Positions 46,680-55,975 of a stretch of DNA of 64,000 nt are shown in pieces. The translations under genes and the position numbers were made by a program. Source of the DNA: Streptomyces sp. NL15-2K (lineage in GTDB: Bacteria > Actinomycetota > Actinomycetes > Streptomycetales > Streptomycetaceae); contig NZ_CP130630.1 of the NCBI RefSeq assembly GCF_030551255.1, positions 9,299,001-9,363,000 on the forward strand, read 5' to 3'. Positions within the stretch are counted from its first letter, which is position 1. Each line of letters begins with the position of its first letter. The notes below the pieces were generated by a model, which was given only the letters and a program-made list of their open reading frames with translations, made no database searches and was not told the DNA's origin.

Positions 46680-47966
46680 GTGAGTGTGGATTCGGCTTCC
46701 CCAACGCAGTTGCGCAAGGTGCTGGGCACCCGCGACCTCATCGTCTACTACGTGTCCACACTGGTCGGCTCGGGCATCCTCGTGGTGCCGGGCATCGCCC
46801 TGGAGCTGGCGGGACCGGCCTCGCTGCTGGCCTGGCTGATCCTGGCCGTCGTCGCGTTCCCGATCGCGGCGGCCTTCGCCCGCTTCTCCGCCGAGTACCC
46901 CAGCGCCGCCGGGACCAGCTACCTGATCAAACGCGCGTTCGGTGACCGCCTGGGTGCGGCCTCCGGTCTGTTCCTGCTGTTGCTCAACCTGGTGGTCAAC
47001 CCGGTCCTGGGGCTGGCCGCCGCCCGCTATTTCGCGGCGCTGATGGGCTGGCACGGCCACACGGTGATCCTGCTGGTCGGATTCGCGGCCATGAGCCTGG
47101 GCGTGGTGGCGAACATGCTGGGCCTCCGCATCGCCTCGCAGGTGCAGTTGGTGCTGGTCTTCAGCCTGATAGCCGGGCTGGTCGCCGTCATCGTGGTGTC
47201 CGCTCCGGCGGCTCGGCCCGAGCGGCTGACCCCGTTCGCCCCGTACGGCTGGAGCGCGGTGGGCACGGCGATCCTGGTGTGCTTCTTCTCGTTCTTCGGC
47301 TGGGAGCACGTCTCGCACGTCGCCGACGAGGTCCGTGACCCGCGGCGCAGCTTTCCGCGCGCCGCACTGATCGTCGCCGGGATCATCGGCGCGCTCTACT
47401 GCACGCTCGCGTTGGTCATCGCGCTGGTGGTGCCGTCGCGGACCGACACCGACACCACGGCCGTGCTGGACGTGCTGCTGCGCTTCAGCCACGGTGACGA
47501 CGCCGCCCGGCTCGGCTCGGCGCTGGCCGTCTTCCTGATCGTGGTCAACATCAACGCCTGGGTCCTCGGCGCGTCCCGGCTGCTGTACGCGATGGCCCGC
47601 GACGGTGCTGTGCCCCGTCGTCTGTCGGCGGTCTCGCGTCGCACCGGCACGCCGATGGCCGCGCTCTGGGCGGTCTGGGTGTGCTACGCGCTCGACATCG
47701 GCGGCATGTACGTCCTGGGTGGCGACGAGCACGACCTGATCCCGTTCGCCAGCGCCTCGACGCTGGTGGTGTACCTGCTGACCTTTGCCGCAGGCCTGCG
47801 GCTGTTCGCGGACCGGGCCATGCGGGCGGTGTGCACCGCGGCGTTGATGGCGAGCGCCGCGTTCCTGCTCGGCGGCGGTCTGCCGTCGCTGCTGGCCGTA
47901 CTGGCCTTCGCGGCCGTGGCCGGCTACGTCCTGCTGCGCCGCCCTGCCGCAGCGGCCGGGCCGTGA
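46680..47966 (+). CDS. APC-superfamily amino-acid permease
   Basis: A 428-residue protein with about 12 hydrophobic segments. The start fits the APC family (LGTRDLIVYYVSTLVGSGIL, with the unwound GSG motif in helix 1). FFSFFGWEHVSHVADEVRDP and NINAWVLGASRLLYAMARDG are typical of amino-acid transporters. GTG 46680 has GGGAG 7 nt upstream. It is divergent from the hydrazine operon and shares its control region. It may import lysine or glycine-type precursors or export the product. Confidence 0.85.
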   Translation: MSVDSASPTQLRKVLGTRDLIVYYVSTLVGSGILVVPGIALELAGPASLLAWLILAVVAFPIAAAFARFSAEYPSAAGTSYLIKRAFGDRLGAASGLFLLLLNLVVNPVLGLAAARYFAALMGWHGHTVILLVGFAAMSLGVVANMLGLRIASQVQLVLVFSLIAGLVAVIVVSAPAARPERLTPFAPYGWSAVGTAILVCFFSFFGWEHVSHVADEVRDPRRSFPRAALIVAGIIGALYCTLALVIALVVPSRTDTDTTAVLDVLLRFSHGDDAARLGSALAVFLIVVNINAWVLGASRLLYAMARDGAVPRRLSAVSRRTGTPMAALWAVWVCYALDIGGMYVLGGDEHDLIPFASASTLVVYLLTFAAGLRLFADRAMRAVCTAALMASAAFLLGGGLPSLLAVLAFAAVAGYVLLRRPAAAAGP

Positions 47967-48010
47967 CCGCCGTCCTGTCTCGTTGACCGACCGACGAGCG
48001 GCCTCACTTC

Positions 48011-48048
48011 ATACCGACGAGCCCCGTCTCATACCGACGAGCCCCGTC
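48011..48048. repeat. 20-bp-period direct repeat at the LuxR 3' end
   Basis: The 18-bp unit ATACCGACGAGCCCCGTC occurs at 48011-48028 and 48031-48048. The second copy encodes the last residues (RGSSV and stop) of the LuxR protein; the first lies just past the stop. Small tandem duplication of unknown effect. Confidence 0.7.
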
Positions 48049-48709
48049 CCTGCACGCCGTCGACGTCATCCGGCACCGGCGGAATGCCGAGCAGTCCGTA
48101 CCGGGCCGCCAGCACACCTGCTTGGAACCGGCCGACCGCCCCGACCTGGGACATCACATCGGCGATGTGGCGGCGGCAGGTGCGCAGGGACAGCCCGAGA
48201 CTGCGCGCCACCTGTTCGTCCTTGGCGCCCTCGCTGAGCAGTCGGAGGATCGCGGGTTTGGGGTCGGCCTTCGCCGGCCGTGCGGGGTCGGGGTGGCGCG
48301 TGGTGACGGCGGGGAGCGCCCACCCTCCCTCCCACAGCTGCTCGAAGACCCGGGTGAAGTGGTCCACGATGCTCTGCTCGCTGATCAGGGTGACACGGGT
48401 GGGGCCGTGTCCCAGCAGCACCAGCCGGCGGTCGACGACGGCGAACTCGCCGGGCAGTCGCTCGACGGTGCGCAGTCGGGCGCCCTGCTCGGTCACCGTA
48501 CGGGCGTAGTCGCGCGCCGCGGGAGGGGTACGGACGGTGTGGTGGTGGAGCGCCCGGACCTGGACGCCGCGCCGCAGCAGGTCGGTGACGGGGTGTACCG
48601 CCCCCGCGATCGGTTCGGGAGTGGGCTGTGCCACCAGCAACTCCTTGGCGCACCCGGTCAGGGTGTCGTGCACCGGCCCCTCGGCTTTCGCGCCGACGAG
48701 AATTTCCAT
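48029..48709 (-). CDS. LuxR-family regulator with TrmB/PLD-like N-terminus
   Basis: A 226-residue protein. The N-terminal part (PIAGAVHPVTDLLRRGVQVR, VRTPPAARDYARTVTEQGAR, DRRLVLLGHG) resembles the PLD-like ligand domain of many Streptomyces helix-turn-helix proteins. The C-terminal LuxR HTH is LSEGAKDEQVARSLGLSLRT, CRRHIADVMSQVGAVGRFQA. It lies between the permease and two LAL regulators and is a candidate binder of the TGGCAA-N4-TTGCCA sites. The start ATG 48709 is clear but has a weak ribosome site. Confidence 0.82.
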   Translation of the reverse strand: MEILVGAKAEGPVHDTLTGCAKELLVAQPTPEPIAGAVHPVTDLLRRGVQVRALHHHTVRTPPAARDYARTVTEQGARLRTVERLPGEFAVVDRRLVLLGHGPTRVTLISEQSIVDHFTRVFEQLWEGGWALPAVTTRHPDPARPAKADPKPAILRLLSEGAKDEQVARSLGLSLRTCRRHIADVMSQVGAVGRFQAGVLAARYGLLGIPPVPDDVDGVQGRGSSV

Positions 48710-48836
48710 CGTCCGGCTCCTGTTCTGCTCGCGCGTCTCCTGAAGGCTTTACGCAATTGCGGGAAGGCCCTGCCTTTCGATTTCTCCCGCCGGAAGAAAA
48801 GACACAATGGGGTGCGAGCGGCTCGGGGCCGAAACG

Positions 48837-48854
48837 TTGACCGCTCATGGTCAA
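48837..48854. promoter_or_regulatory. Inverted repeat upstream of the LuxR gene
   Basis: TTGACC-GCTCAT-GGTCAA is a perfect 6-bp inverted repeat, about 130 bp upstream of the LuxR ATG. The region 48710-48906 is AT-rich for this genome and probably contains the LuxR promoter. Confidence 0.35.
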
Positions 48855-48906
48855 GATCGTAGGTAAAGAAAAAGGGAAGCGTCAATGAAAACGGGACCTC
48901 AGCGCA

Positions 48907-51771
48907 TTAAGACCGTGGTCGGCTTCGGCCCAGTGGTTCGGTGGTGCCTGGCCCACGGTCGGACCCGGCCGGCGGCAGGACATCGACGAGCTCGTCCCGG
49001 CGGTGTATCCCGAGCTTGCGGTAGCAGTTCGTGAGGTGCTTCTCGACCGCTCGCCGGCTCACCCCGAGCAACCGCGCGATGTCATGGTTGGTGTCCCCCG
49101 CGGCCGCCAGCCGCGCCACCCGGAGTTCCGTCCTCGTCAGTGACGGGCGCCCCGGCTGCCTGCTCGCGGCCTCGGTGGCGCTCGCCTGAGCGCGCTCGGC
49201 CAGTCGCGGGTCACCGCAGTCGAGCGCGAGCCGGTGACTTCGGCGGAGATGCGCGACCGCCTCCGGGTGACCTTGCTCGCGCAGTGAGATCCCCAGCCGC
49301 AGCAACGACCTGGCCAGCTCAAGCGCGTTGACAGAGCCCTCCAGGATGTCGACCGACTCCCGCAGTACGACGATGCCCGCCTCGCCCCCGATGACGTCGC
49401 CCAGTATCCGTTTGGCCCGCCCGAGGGCGGCCGGCGCCCCCCATTCGGCCGCCAGTCGGCCATCCTCCTCGGCGACCTCACGGGCCGCGTCGAGGTCGCC
49501 GAGGCGCCGGTACAGGTCCGCGGTCAGCGCACGCCACGGGAACAGCACAGGGTTGTTCCAGCTCGCTCGGCTCAACTGCCGCCCACACTCCTGGTACTGC
49601 TCCAGGGCCACCCGGAGATCGCCCTCGGCCGTGGCCAGGGTGCCCCGCATCAGGTGCAGCACCGAGGCCAGGCACGCGTTCGTGGTTTCGGTGCCACAGC
49701 CGGTCAGCACGTTCCTGGTCAGCTCGACGTCCCGTACCCCGCTCGCCACGGCGGCCATCGCGATCGCGGTGGTGGGGTTCGCGGTGTCCCATTCGAGTGC
49801 GCCGAGTTCGAACGCGTCCGTGGCGGCGCGCTTCGCGTCCGCGATGCGGCCCGTATGCAGGGCGACCACTGCCTGTTCCGTCCGGATCACCGCCTGCTCG
49901 ACGACCGCCCCGCGCCTGCCGGCATGGGCGAGTGACGTGTCCAACCAGGGTGTGAGGCGCCCGGTCGATTCGGCGGCTGCCAGCACGGTCACCAGCAGGG
50001 GCAGCGCGGTGTGCGCGTGTGAGGACGAGGCGGGCTCCCGCTCGACGATTCGCTCCGCGACACGGGCCACCCAGGAGGACGGCCGGCGGCTGGTGAGAGT
50101 GACGGCGAACAGCAGCGTGGTCACCAGCTCGCGCTCCGCGAGCGTATCCACCGGCGGATCACCGCCGAGCTCGGCCAGCCGCGTGCTGTCGTCGGCCAGT
50201 TCGAGCGGATCAGTGCAGTCGAGGTGCCGCATCCGGGCCTCGATCCGCAGCTTGAGTTCTCGATCCGCTCCGGACAACTCGCCCATGTCGCCCAACTCGT
50301 CGAATACCTGGCGGGTCGGCGTGCGTACCCCGGGTGGGGCGCTGCCCAGCAGGGCCGGCGCCAGCCTCACCATCGCGGCCGCGCGATCCTGCGCGGAACT
50401 CAGCAGGGGAAGCGCATGGTTGATGTGTCGTACCGAGGCACGCACGTCGAAGGCCCGCTCGACTGTCCCGAGCTCGACCAGCAGCCGTGCCCGGTCCTCC
50501 CCGTTCGTCGAGGTGTCGAGCAATGCGCGGCGCAGATAGCGCGAGGCGGCTTCAGGAGCGCCGCGTCGCAGCGCCCTACCGGCCGCAGCGCGCAGCACGT
50601 CAGCCGTCCACTGCCCCTGCGGTGAGGTCACCGCCAGCAGCTGGGCCGCCCTCTGCTCGACGGAATGTTCACCTCCGTACAGCGACTTCGCCGCCCGGAT
50701 GTGAAGCTTCTCGCGTTCCTCGGCCGTCATCGACTCCTCGACCGCGTCCTGGACCACGAGGTGGACGAAACCAGGTCGCTGCCTGTCGGCCAACAGGCCC
50801 AACATGTGCAGGACATCCATCGCCTCCGCGCAGCCGACGGCGTCCAGTCCGGCGATCTGCCCGATGACCTCCGGATCGGCCTGGTCGCCCACGATCGCCA
50901 TGGCCTTGGCCACGTCGCGTACCGGCTCCGTCTGTGCGCCGATGCAGTCGATCAGGCGGTCACGAAGCTCCGCGGGCCTCAGCGACCGGACCTTGTCGGC
51001 GTGCTCGGCCCTCGGGGCAATGCCGTTGACCGACAAGTTGAGCAGGACCGAGGTGAGGAACAACGGATTTCCGTTCGTCGTCTCGTGGCAGGCGAGGGCG
51101 AACTCCTCGTGCCCGGCCTCACCCCACTGGTCGGCCACGAGGGCACGGGTCCCCGCGAGCGAGAACGGACGCGGCCGCAGCACCCGGGCGGCTGCTTTGG
51201 TGATGGCCTGCACCGTCGGCCTGTTCGACGTCGGCTCACCGTCCCGAACCGTGACCACGACCAGGATCCGGAGCCGGTTCAGCCGATTCGCCAGGCGAGC
51301 GAGCCATTGCAGCGAGGGCTCGTCGGCCCAGTGGAAACCGTCGACCAGGATCATCAAGGTCTGTGCGGCGCTCAGCCGTTCAACGAGCTTCAGCAGCCCG
51401 AGGAGCACCGCCTGCCGCACCGAGACCGGGCGCGTGCACGCGACATCGAACAGATCCTGGCCGAGGACCATTTCGGCGAGCCCCGCCGCACCGGACAGCC
51501 AACGTTCCCGCGTCTTGTCGTCCGCCGCGAACAAGGCGGGTTCCAGGAGTTGGCGCATCACGCCGAAGGCGTAGTCCTGCTCCAGTGCTGAGGCACCCGC
51601 ACTGAGCACCCAGGTGCCTTGCCGAGCGGCCAACCCGGGCAGGGCGCGCAGCAGCTCCGATTTGCCGATGCCCAGCGGGCCACTGATCACGAGAAGCGAC
51701 CCGCTGCCTCGGTGAGCGGACCGAAGCGCCTCGGAGACCGCACTCAGCTCGCCGTCTCGCTCGAGCAACAC
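48907..51771 (-). CDS. LuxR-LAL regulator 1 (pathway-type)
   Basis: A 954-residue LAL regulator from GTG 51771 (VLLERDGELSAVSEALRSAH). The P-loop GPLGIGKSE is near residues 32-40, then ALEQDYAFGVMRQLLEPALF and LMILVDGFHWADEPSLQWLA (Walker B region), as in pathway-specific LAL activators of natural-product clusters. The C-terminal HTH is LTRTELRVARLAAAGDTNHD, GVSRRAVEKHLTNCYRKLG. It probably activates the adjacent hydrazine-type cluster or the neighbouring LuxR gene. No TTA codon was noticed in it. Confidence 0.88.
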   Translation of the reverse strand: MLLERDGELSAVSEALRSAHRGSGSLLVISGPLGIGKSELLRALPGLAARQGTWVLSAGASALEQDYAFGVMRQLLEPALFAADDKTRERWLSGAAGLAEMVLGQDLFDVACTRPVSVRQAVLLGLLKLVERLSAAQTLMILVDGFHWADEPSLQWLARLANRLNRLRILVVVTVRDGEPTSNRPTVQAITKAAARVLRPRPFSLAGTRALVADQWGEAGHEEFALACHETTNGNPLFLTSVLLNLSVNGIAPRAEHADKVRSLRPAELRDRLIDCIGAQTEPVRDVAKAMAIVGDQADPEVIGQIAGLDAVGCAEAMDVLHMLGLLADRQRPGFVHLVVQDAVEESMTAEEREKLHIRAAKSLYGGEHSVEQRAAQLLAVTSPQGQWTADVLRAAAGRALRRGAPEAASRYLRRALLDTSTNGEDRARLLVELGTVERAFDVRASVRHINHALPLLSSAQDRAAAMVRLAPALLGSAPPGVRTPTRQVFDELGDMGELSGADRELKLRIEARMRHLDCTDPLELADDSTRLAELGGDPPVDTLAERELVTTLLFAVTLTSRRPSSWVARVAERIVEREPASSSHAHTALPLLVTVLAAAESTGRLTPWLDTSLAHAGRRGAVVEQAVIRTEQAVVALHTGRIADAKRAATDAFELGALEWDTANPTTAIAMAAVASGVRDVELTRNVLTGCGTETTNACLASVLHLMRGTLATAEGDLRVALEQYQECGRQLSRASWNNPVLFPWRALTADLYRRLGDLDAAREVAEEDGRLAAEWGAPAALGRAKRILGDVIGGEAGIVVLRESVDILEGSVNALELARSLLRLGISLREQGHPEAVAHLRRSHRLALDCGDPRLAERAQASATEAASRQPGRPSLTRTELRVARLAAAGDTNHDIARLLGVSRRAVEKHLTNCYRKLGIHRRDELVDVLPPAGSDRGPGTTEPLGRSRPRS

Positions 51772-52001
51772 CGCCTCACAACCTCCTGCGCTCGTTGGGC
51801 GCCGCCGATTTCCCGTGACCTGATCCGCCGGACAGGCCCAAGTCCCACCGAGGGGGAGGCAGGCGTCCGCCGGCCCGCTTGCCGTACGTGCGCGACGACA
51901 TGGCACGGCTCACCGGCGAACAGTCGGACCAACCCCTCGGCCGACACGATGTCCTCCGCCCGGGGCCGGACACGGCACCGAGGGGCAGCCTGGCCCCCGG
52001 A

Positions 52002-54953
52002 TCAGTCGCGCTCACCGCATACCCCGTCCCGCATGCGGATCCCACGGGAGCCCATCGCAACGGCCGTCGGCCCGATGGCTCGCTCGGCCGCGAAGGACTC
52101 GCTGAGCACTGTGGCGATCTCCGCGCGGGAGGACACCCCGAGCTTGCGGTACACGCTCGACAGATGGGTCTCGACGGTGCGCAGGGTGACGAACAGGGCC
52201 TTGGCGATGTCCCGGTTGGTCGCCCCGGCCATGGCGTGCTCGGCCACCCGCCGCTCGGCGGCGGTCAGGAGATCCGGCAACTCGCGGCTCAGCCCGCGCA
52301 TCCTGCCCCCCGCGGACAGCAGGAGCCTTTTGGCGATCGAGTGGGCGGACGGGCAGCCACACCGCACCGCCAGAATGACCGCACGGCGCAGGTACTTGCG
52401 CGCTCCCACGTCGTCGCCGACCCGCAACAGCCCGCGGCCCAGCAAGAGTTCCGCCTGGAGTTGGCTCAACCGTGCGGGCGATGCCCCCAGTCGCTCGACG
52501 GCCTCCGCCATGAGGTCCAGTCCGCGCCGCCCCGGCGTCGCCGCCCCCCGTGCCAGCAGACTGAGCCCGATGCTCTCCGGCGTTCCCCAGCGGATGCTCC
52601 ACTCTTCCTGCGCTTCGACCAGAGCGAGCGCTTCCGACCGGCGGTCCAAGTCGGTCAGAACGACCGCGGCCGGCACCCACCAGGGCGTCGGCACGGAGCC
52701 GGAGACACCGGCCTCCGCCCTGCTGCGGCCACACCTCAGCAGGGCCGACAGCCCGCCTTCGCCGTCGCCCAGCAGGAGCCTGGCATGGGCCCGCACCATG
52801 AGCACCTCGTGGTGTTCCCACGTGAAGTTCGGCTGATGTATCTCGTCGAGCAGCGCCTCGGCGCGCTCCGGCTCACCGCGGTTCACCAGCATGGCGGCAC
52901 ACACGATCCGGGGCAGGGCCCAGCGCCGGTCCTGGGCGACATCCATCGCGGCCCGGGCATCTGCCGCCGCTCTGGCCGGCCGCCCCATGCGCAGTGTCAC
53001 GGCTGACCTGGTCGCCAACGCATGGCAGTGCGTCGTGACCGCACCGACTCGCCGGGTGTCCTCCACCATCCGGTCCAGCGCGGCGAGGGCCTCCTCCGGC
53101 AGGCCCGCGTGGTCCAGGACCTGCGCCGCGAGGATCGCGGGTCCGTGAGAAACGGTGAGAGCGCCCGAGACCGCGGCCCTCGCACGGTCTGCCGCCTGCT
53201 CCGCGGATCCGCCGTCCAGCATGACGGTGCTCGCCAGCATGCCGACGGCCGCCCGGTCCGAGGGGGTGTCGCCGCTCGGAACCACCATCGTCCGAGCACG
53301 CCGCAGGGTCTGCCGCACATGCGGCTCGCTGAAGAGGCCGACGCCGAGAAACACGGCCTGAACCTGCCTGCGCAGGCTGTCGTCGGCGGCGGGCAGCTCC
53401 GCGGAGACCCCGTCGACCGCATCCAGGGCGTCGGACAGCAGGCGAAACGCCGAGGCGGCATGTCCTGCCTTGAGCGAGAGCACACCGTAGCGGGTCACCA
53501 GAGGAATGCGGGCCCGAAGATCGGGCGTCCGCTCGATGGCGCGCATGAGGTGGGCCATCGCCGCTTCCGGATCGACATCGCACAGTGCCCTGGCGAGCTC
53601 GATCAGGGCCTCGGTGTGGTCGGGTACCGCCTTCAGCAGGCGTTCGAGGAAGCGCACCTCGTCCGCGGGGCTGCCGCGCCGACGCGCGTCGGCGGCCGCA
53701 CCCCGCAGGGTGCTGGTCATCCACGGTTCCCGCAGCTCCGGCAGGTCGACGAGCAGGTGGGCGACCTCCTCCGGCGGGCGGCCCTCGTCGTGGAGCAGGA
53801 GCGCGCCACGTAACCGGAGCCCGGCGAGGTCGCCGGGTGGCAGTTCGCCGAGGACGGCGCCACGTGCCTGCTCGACCACGAACTCCAGCCGGTCCGCCAC
53901 CAGCAGGCCTTGTCCGCGCAGGACATCCACCGCCGCGGCCACCGCGCGCGCGGACAGCTTGAGCAGGGCGGCGATCATTCGGGGTTCGGTGGCGCCGAAC
54001 AGAGCGATGCCGACGGCCACCTTCCGGACGTTCTCCGGTAGCCGCTCCAAGCGCGCCGGCACTGCCCCGGACAGCACCCGCTCGCCGATCTCGGCAACGC
54101 GCCGGAGGTCCGGACGGTCCGGTCCCACGCCGTGATCGCGGAGCTCGGCGAGCAGCGACCGCAGCGAGAGCGGGCTGCCGCCGGACAACTCGGAGCAGAG
54201 CTCGACCAACGACGGCTCGGGCGAAGCCCCCAGTGCTGTGGCGACGAGATCGGTGATCTCGACACGGGAGAGCGGGCCCAGCTCGACCGTGGTGCCGGCG
54301 GCGTGCCCGGTGATGGTGGTCAGCAACTCCCGCCCCAGCCCGGTCGCGTCCGCGTCGTACGCCAGGACCACGAGCAGCGGATCGTCGAAAGTTCGGCGGA
54401 GCAGGAAGTCCACCCAGCGCAGGACGAGGGGATCGCAGTGGTGCGCGTCGTCGAGCATGATCGTCAATGGCCCGAGCGCCATCATGTGGGAGGCGAGCCG
54501 GTACAGTCCGCACAGGATGGGGTAACTGGCGTTCTCGCCGTCCTCGTCGAAGTCCGGCCCGCTGCCGGGCAGGAGCGCGGGCAGCGCCCATCGGGCCGCG
54601 CCCGCCAGCAGCGGCGAAGTGGCCGCCCCCGACGCCGTGAGCCCGAGCGGCTCGAACAGCTCACGCACCGTGGTGCCGGGAGATCCCGGTTCACGGCCGG
54701 TGGCGAACAGCACGGTGCCTTCGTGACGGTCGAACTCCGCGCGCGCTCGCATCAGCAGGCTGGTCTTCCCCATTCCGGCCGCACCGCTGACGAAAGCCGC
54801 GCCGGCGCCACCCCTGCGTGCCGCGGCGGCGGTATCCCGGAGCACGCTCAATGCAGGGGAACGCCTGAGTTGAGGCAGGTCATCACCCGAATCGCCCGCG
54901 CGGCTCATTGTTCGGGGCTGGTCGTGTTTCGAGACGATCTCGCTCATGATCAT
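52002..54953 (-). CDS. LuxR-LAL regulator 2, TTA-containing
   Basis: A 983-residue LAL regulator from ATG 54953 (an ATG at 54947 is an alternative). The P-loop is GAAGMGKTS near residue 52, with Walker B-like PLTIMLDDAHHCDPLVLRWV. A long helical region follows, then the HTH LTAAERRVAEHAMAGATNRD, FVTLRTVETHLSSVYRKLG. A leucine TTA codon (codon 381, 53811-53813) implies dependence on the bldA tRNA and so developmental timing. It is 230 bp upstream of LAL 1 on the same strand. Together with LAL 1 and the LuxR gene it forms a regulatory block at the right end of the cluster. Confidence 0.87.
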   Translation of the reverse strand: MIMSEIVSKHDQPRTMSRAGDSGDDLPQLRRSPALSVLRDTAAAARRGGAGAAFVSGAAGMGKTSLLMRARAEFDRHEGTVLFATGREPGSPGTTVRELFEPLGLTASGAATSPLLAGAARWALPALLPGSGPDFDEDGENASYPILCGLYRLASHMMALGPLTIMLDDAHHCDPLVLRWVDFLLRRTFDDPLLVVLAYDADATGLGRELLTTITGHAAGTTVELGPLSRVEITDLVATALGASPEPSLVELCSELSGGSPLSLRSLLAELRDHGVGPDRPDLRRVAEIGERVLSGAVPARLERLPENVRKVAVGIALFGATEPRMIAALLKLSARAVAAAVDVLRGQGLLVADRLEFVVEQARGAVLGELPPGDLAGLRLRGALLLHDEGRPPEEVAHLLVDLPELREPWMTSTLRGAAADARRRGSPADEVRFLERLLKAVPDHTEALIELARALCDVDPEAAMAHLMRAIERTPDLRARIPLVTRYGVLSLKAGHAASAFRLLSDALDAVDGVSAELPAADDSLRRQVQAVFLGVGLFSEPHVRQTLRRARTMVVPSGDTPSDRAAVGMLASTVMLDGGSAEQAADRARAAVSGALTVSHGPAILAAQVLDHAGLPEEALAALDRMVEDTRRVGAVTTHCHALATRSAVTLRMGRPARAAADARAAMDVAQDRRWALPRIVCAAMLVNRGEPERAEALLDEIHQPNFTWEHHEVLMVRAHARLLLGDGEGGLSALLRCGRSRAEAGVSGSVPTPWWVPAAVVLTDLDRRSEALALVEAQEEWSIRWGTPESIGLSLLARGAATPGRRGLDLMAEAVERLGASPARLSQLQAELLLGRGLLRVGDDVGARKYLRRAVILAVRCGCPSAHSIAKRLLLSAGGRMRGLSRELPDLLTAAERRVAEHAMAGATNRDIAKALFVTLRTVETHLSSVYRKLGVSSRAEIATVLSESFAAERAIGPTAVAMGSRGIRMRDGVCGERD
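53811..53813 (-). other. TTA leucine codon in LAL 2
   Basis: The codon is in frame (1,140 nt after the ATG at 54953) within the sequence LAGLRLRGALL. In Streptomyces TTA is rare, read only by the bldA tRNA, and typical of developmental or secondary-metabolite regulators. Confidence 0.85.
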
Positions 54954-55050
54954 GGGGAACCACCCGTTCGGTGACAGCCGCGCCTGCCCATGGCAGGCGG
55001 AGGGTGTCGAGAGGCGTGGTATCGGACCTGGGCGTGCGGGATCAGGGCAT

Positions 55051-55219
55051 CTAGTGCCGCGGCAGGCAACGTTTGCCCCGTCGCGACGCCCGGCACGCAC
55101 TCTCGCCGCACCGGGCACAGACCCAAGTACATCCAGTACGAGGGCCTGCGCCCGGCACGCCGAGAGCACGCACCGGACGCCGCTCCTTGACGGGCAAACG
55201 TTGCCTGCCGCGGCACTAG
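55051..55219. mobile_element. 169-bp MITE-like element with 28-bp inverted ends and CTAG borders
   Basis: Positions 55051-55078 and 55192-55219 are perfect reverse complements, each beginning at the outside with CTAG and continuing TGCCGCGGCAGGCAACGTTT. The interior (113 bp) has no gene. CTAG at both borders is consistent with a 4-bp target duplication of the IS5-type CTAG/YTAR class. It is probably a non-autonomous element. It lies upstream of LAL 2 in the gene-free stretch 54954-55975. Confidence 0.7.
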
Positions 55220-55439
55220 CGGCGAATCAGGCCGACAGCGTGCACACCTGGGCAGCTGTCGATTGCCGGTCCGCAGCGCGTCTTCGTGCCGGATCGCGTG
55301 GCGGCAGACCTCGCCCCCGGGGGGTTCAGCCCACGTCGGGCCGCCCGGAATCACAAGGTCGCGGAGGTCTTCGGAGCCGCGTGGAGTCGAACCCGCCGAG
55401 GACATTGGCCTTCAGCTTTCGGCCCTTGATGTCGCTCAT
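55220..55439 (-). pseudogene. Decayed ORF, frameshifted and cut by the MITE-like element
   Basis: From ATG 55439 the frame reads MSDIKGRKLKANVLGGFDST with strongly GC-biased third positions. It then loses that bias and stops at 55326 (37 residues). The coding-like signal continues in another frame as GSEDLRDLVIPGGPTWAEPP and then GGEVCRHAIRHEDALRTGNR, up to the CTAG element at 55219. This looks like a gene fragment with a frameshift and an insertion. The family was not recognised; a short genuine peptide gene is an alternative. Confidence 0.35.
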
Positions 55440-55563
55440 GGATGTGCTGCTTTCGTACTTGCACGCCGAGTGGGCAGCATCGGCCACCGGTGCAGAGGAG
55501 TGGGGGGAGCGGAACGGGAGCGGAGACGGGGAAATCTCCGCGGGGAGGGGACGCATCGGGCCT

Positions 55564-55592
55564 GGGTGGGTGGGGGTGGGGGTGGGGGAGGG
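55564..55592 (+). other. G-rich tract with quadruplex potential
   Basis: Five G-runs of 3-5 G separated by single T or A bases within 29 bp satisfy the usual G-quadruplex pattern. It is located in the gene-free stretch between the decayed ORF and the integrase remnant. Functional meaning is unknown. Confidence 0.6.
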
Positions 55593-55692
55593 CCCGGGGC
55601 ATGCGGCTGGGGAGCCATGTTGGACGTCACGCGATCGTGAGCACTCAGCGAACGGTCGCATCATGCATGCCAAGTGATCATAGCCGCGCTGT

Positions 55693-55704
55693 TTGAAGCT
55701 TCAA
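55693..55704. promoter_or_regulatory. 12-bp perfect palindrome TTGAAGCTTCAA
   Basis: A perfect palindrome in an AT-richer part of the 55.4-56.0 kb gap, followed by TTGACC on the plus strand. It could be an operator of the purine operon or a remnant of a lost gene. No adjacent dedicated regulator. Confidence 0.35.
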
Positions 55705-55898
55705 GGTTGACCGGTGGGTAACTTCGTTCCATGGTCAAAGCTTTACGGTCTGCGGCACAACCCCACCCCCGCCAACAGGCTCCGCATCCCCGCGGCGCGG
55801 AAGCCGGGGCCGACGGCGAGGGCGCGGTACAGGGAGCCGGTCGGCACGGGAAAGGCGGCGCGGGTGCCGGCGCTCACGCTGATCCATCAGAAGGGCCC

Positions 55899-55952
55899 TG
55901 GTCCGTTAAGGTCGTGTCGGAGCGACTGGGGCACACCGATGCTGCGATGACC
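55899..55952 (+). pseudogene. Tyrosine recombinase (phage integrase) remnant
   Basis: The translated segment WSVKVVSERLGHTDAAMT matches the conserved C-terminal box of actinobacterial tyrosine integrases, which contains the LGH histidine. The upstream catalytic Arg box and the final catalytic Tyr are absent, and the surrounding sequence (55731-55985) is not integrase-like. It is a short relic, suggesting a past integration or deletion here, just before the purine operon. Confidence 0.5.
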
Positions 55953-55975
55953 AGAGCCGATGCCGTGGGGGCACA

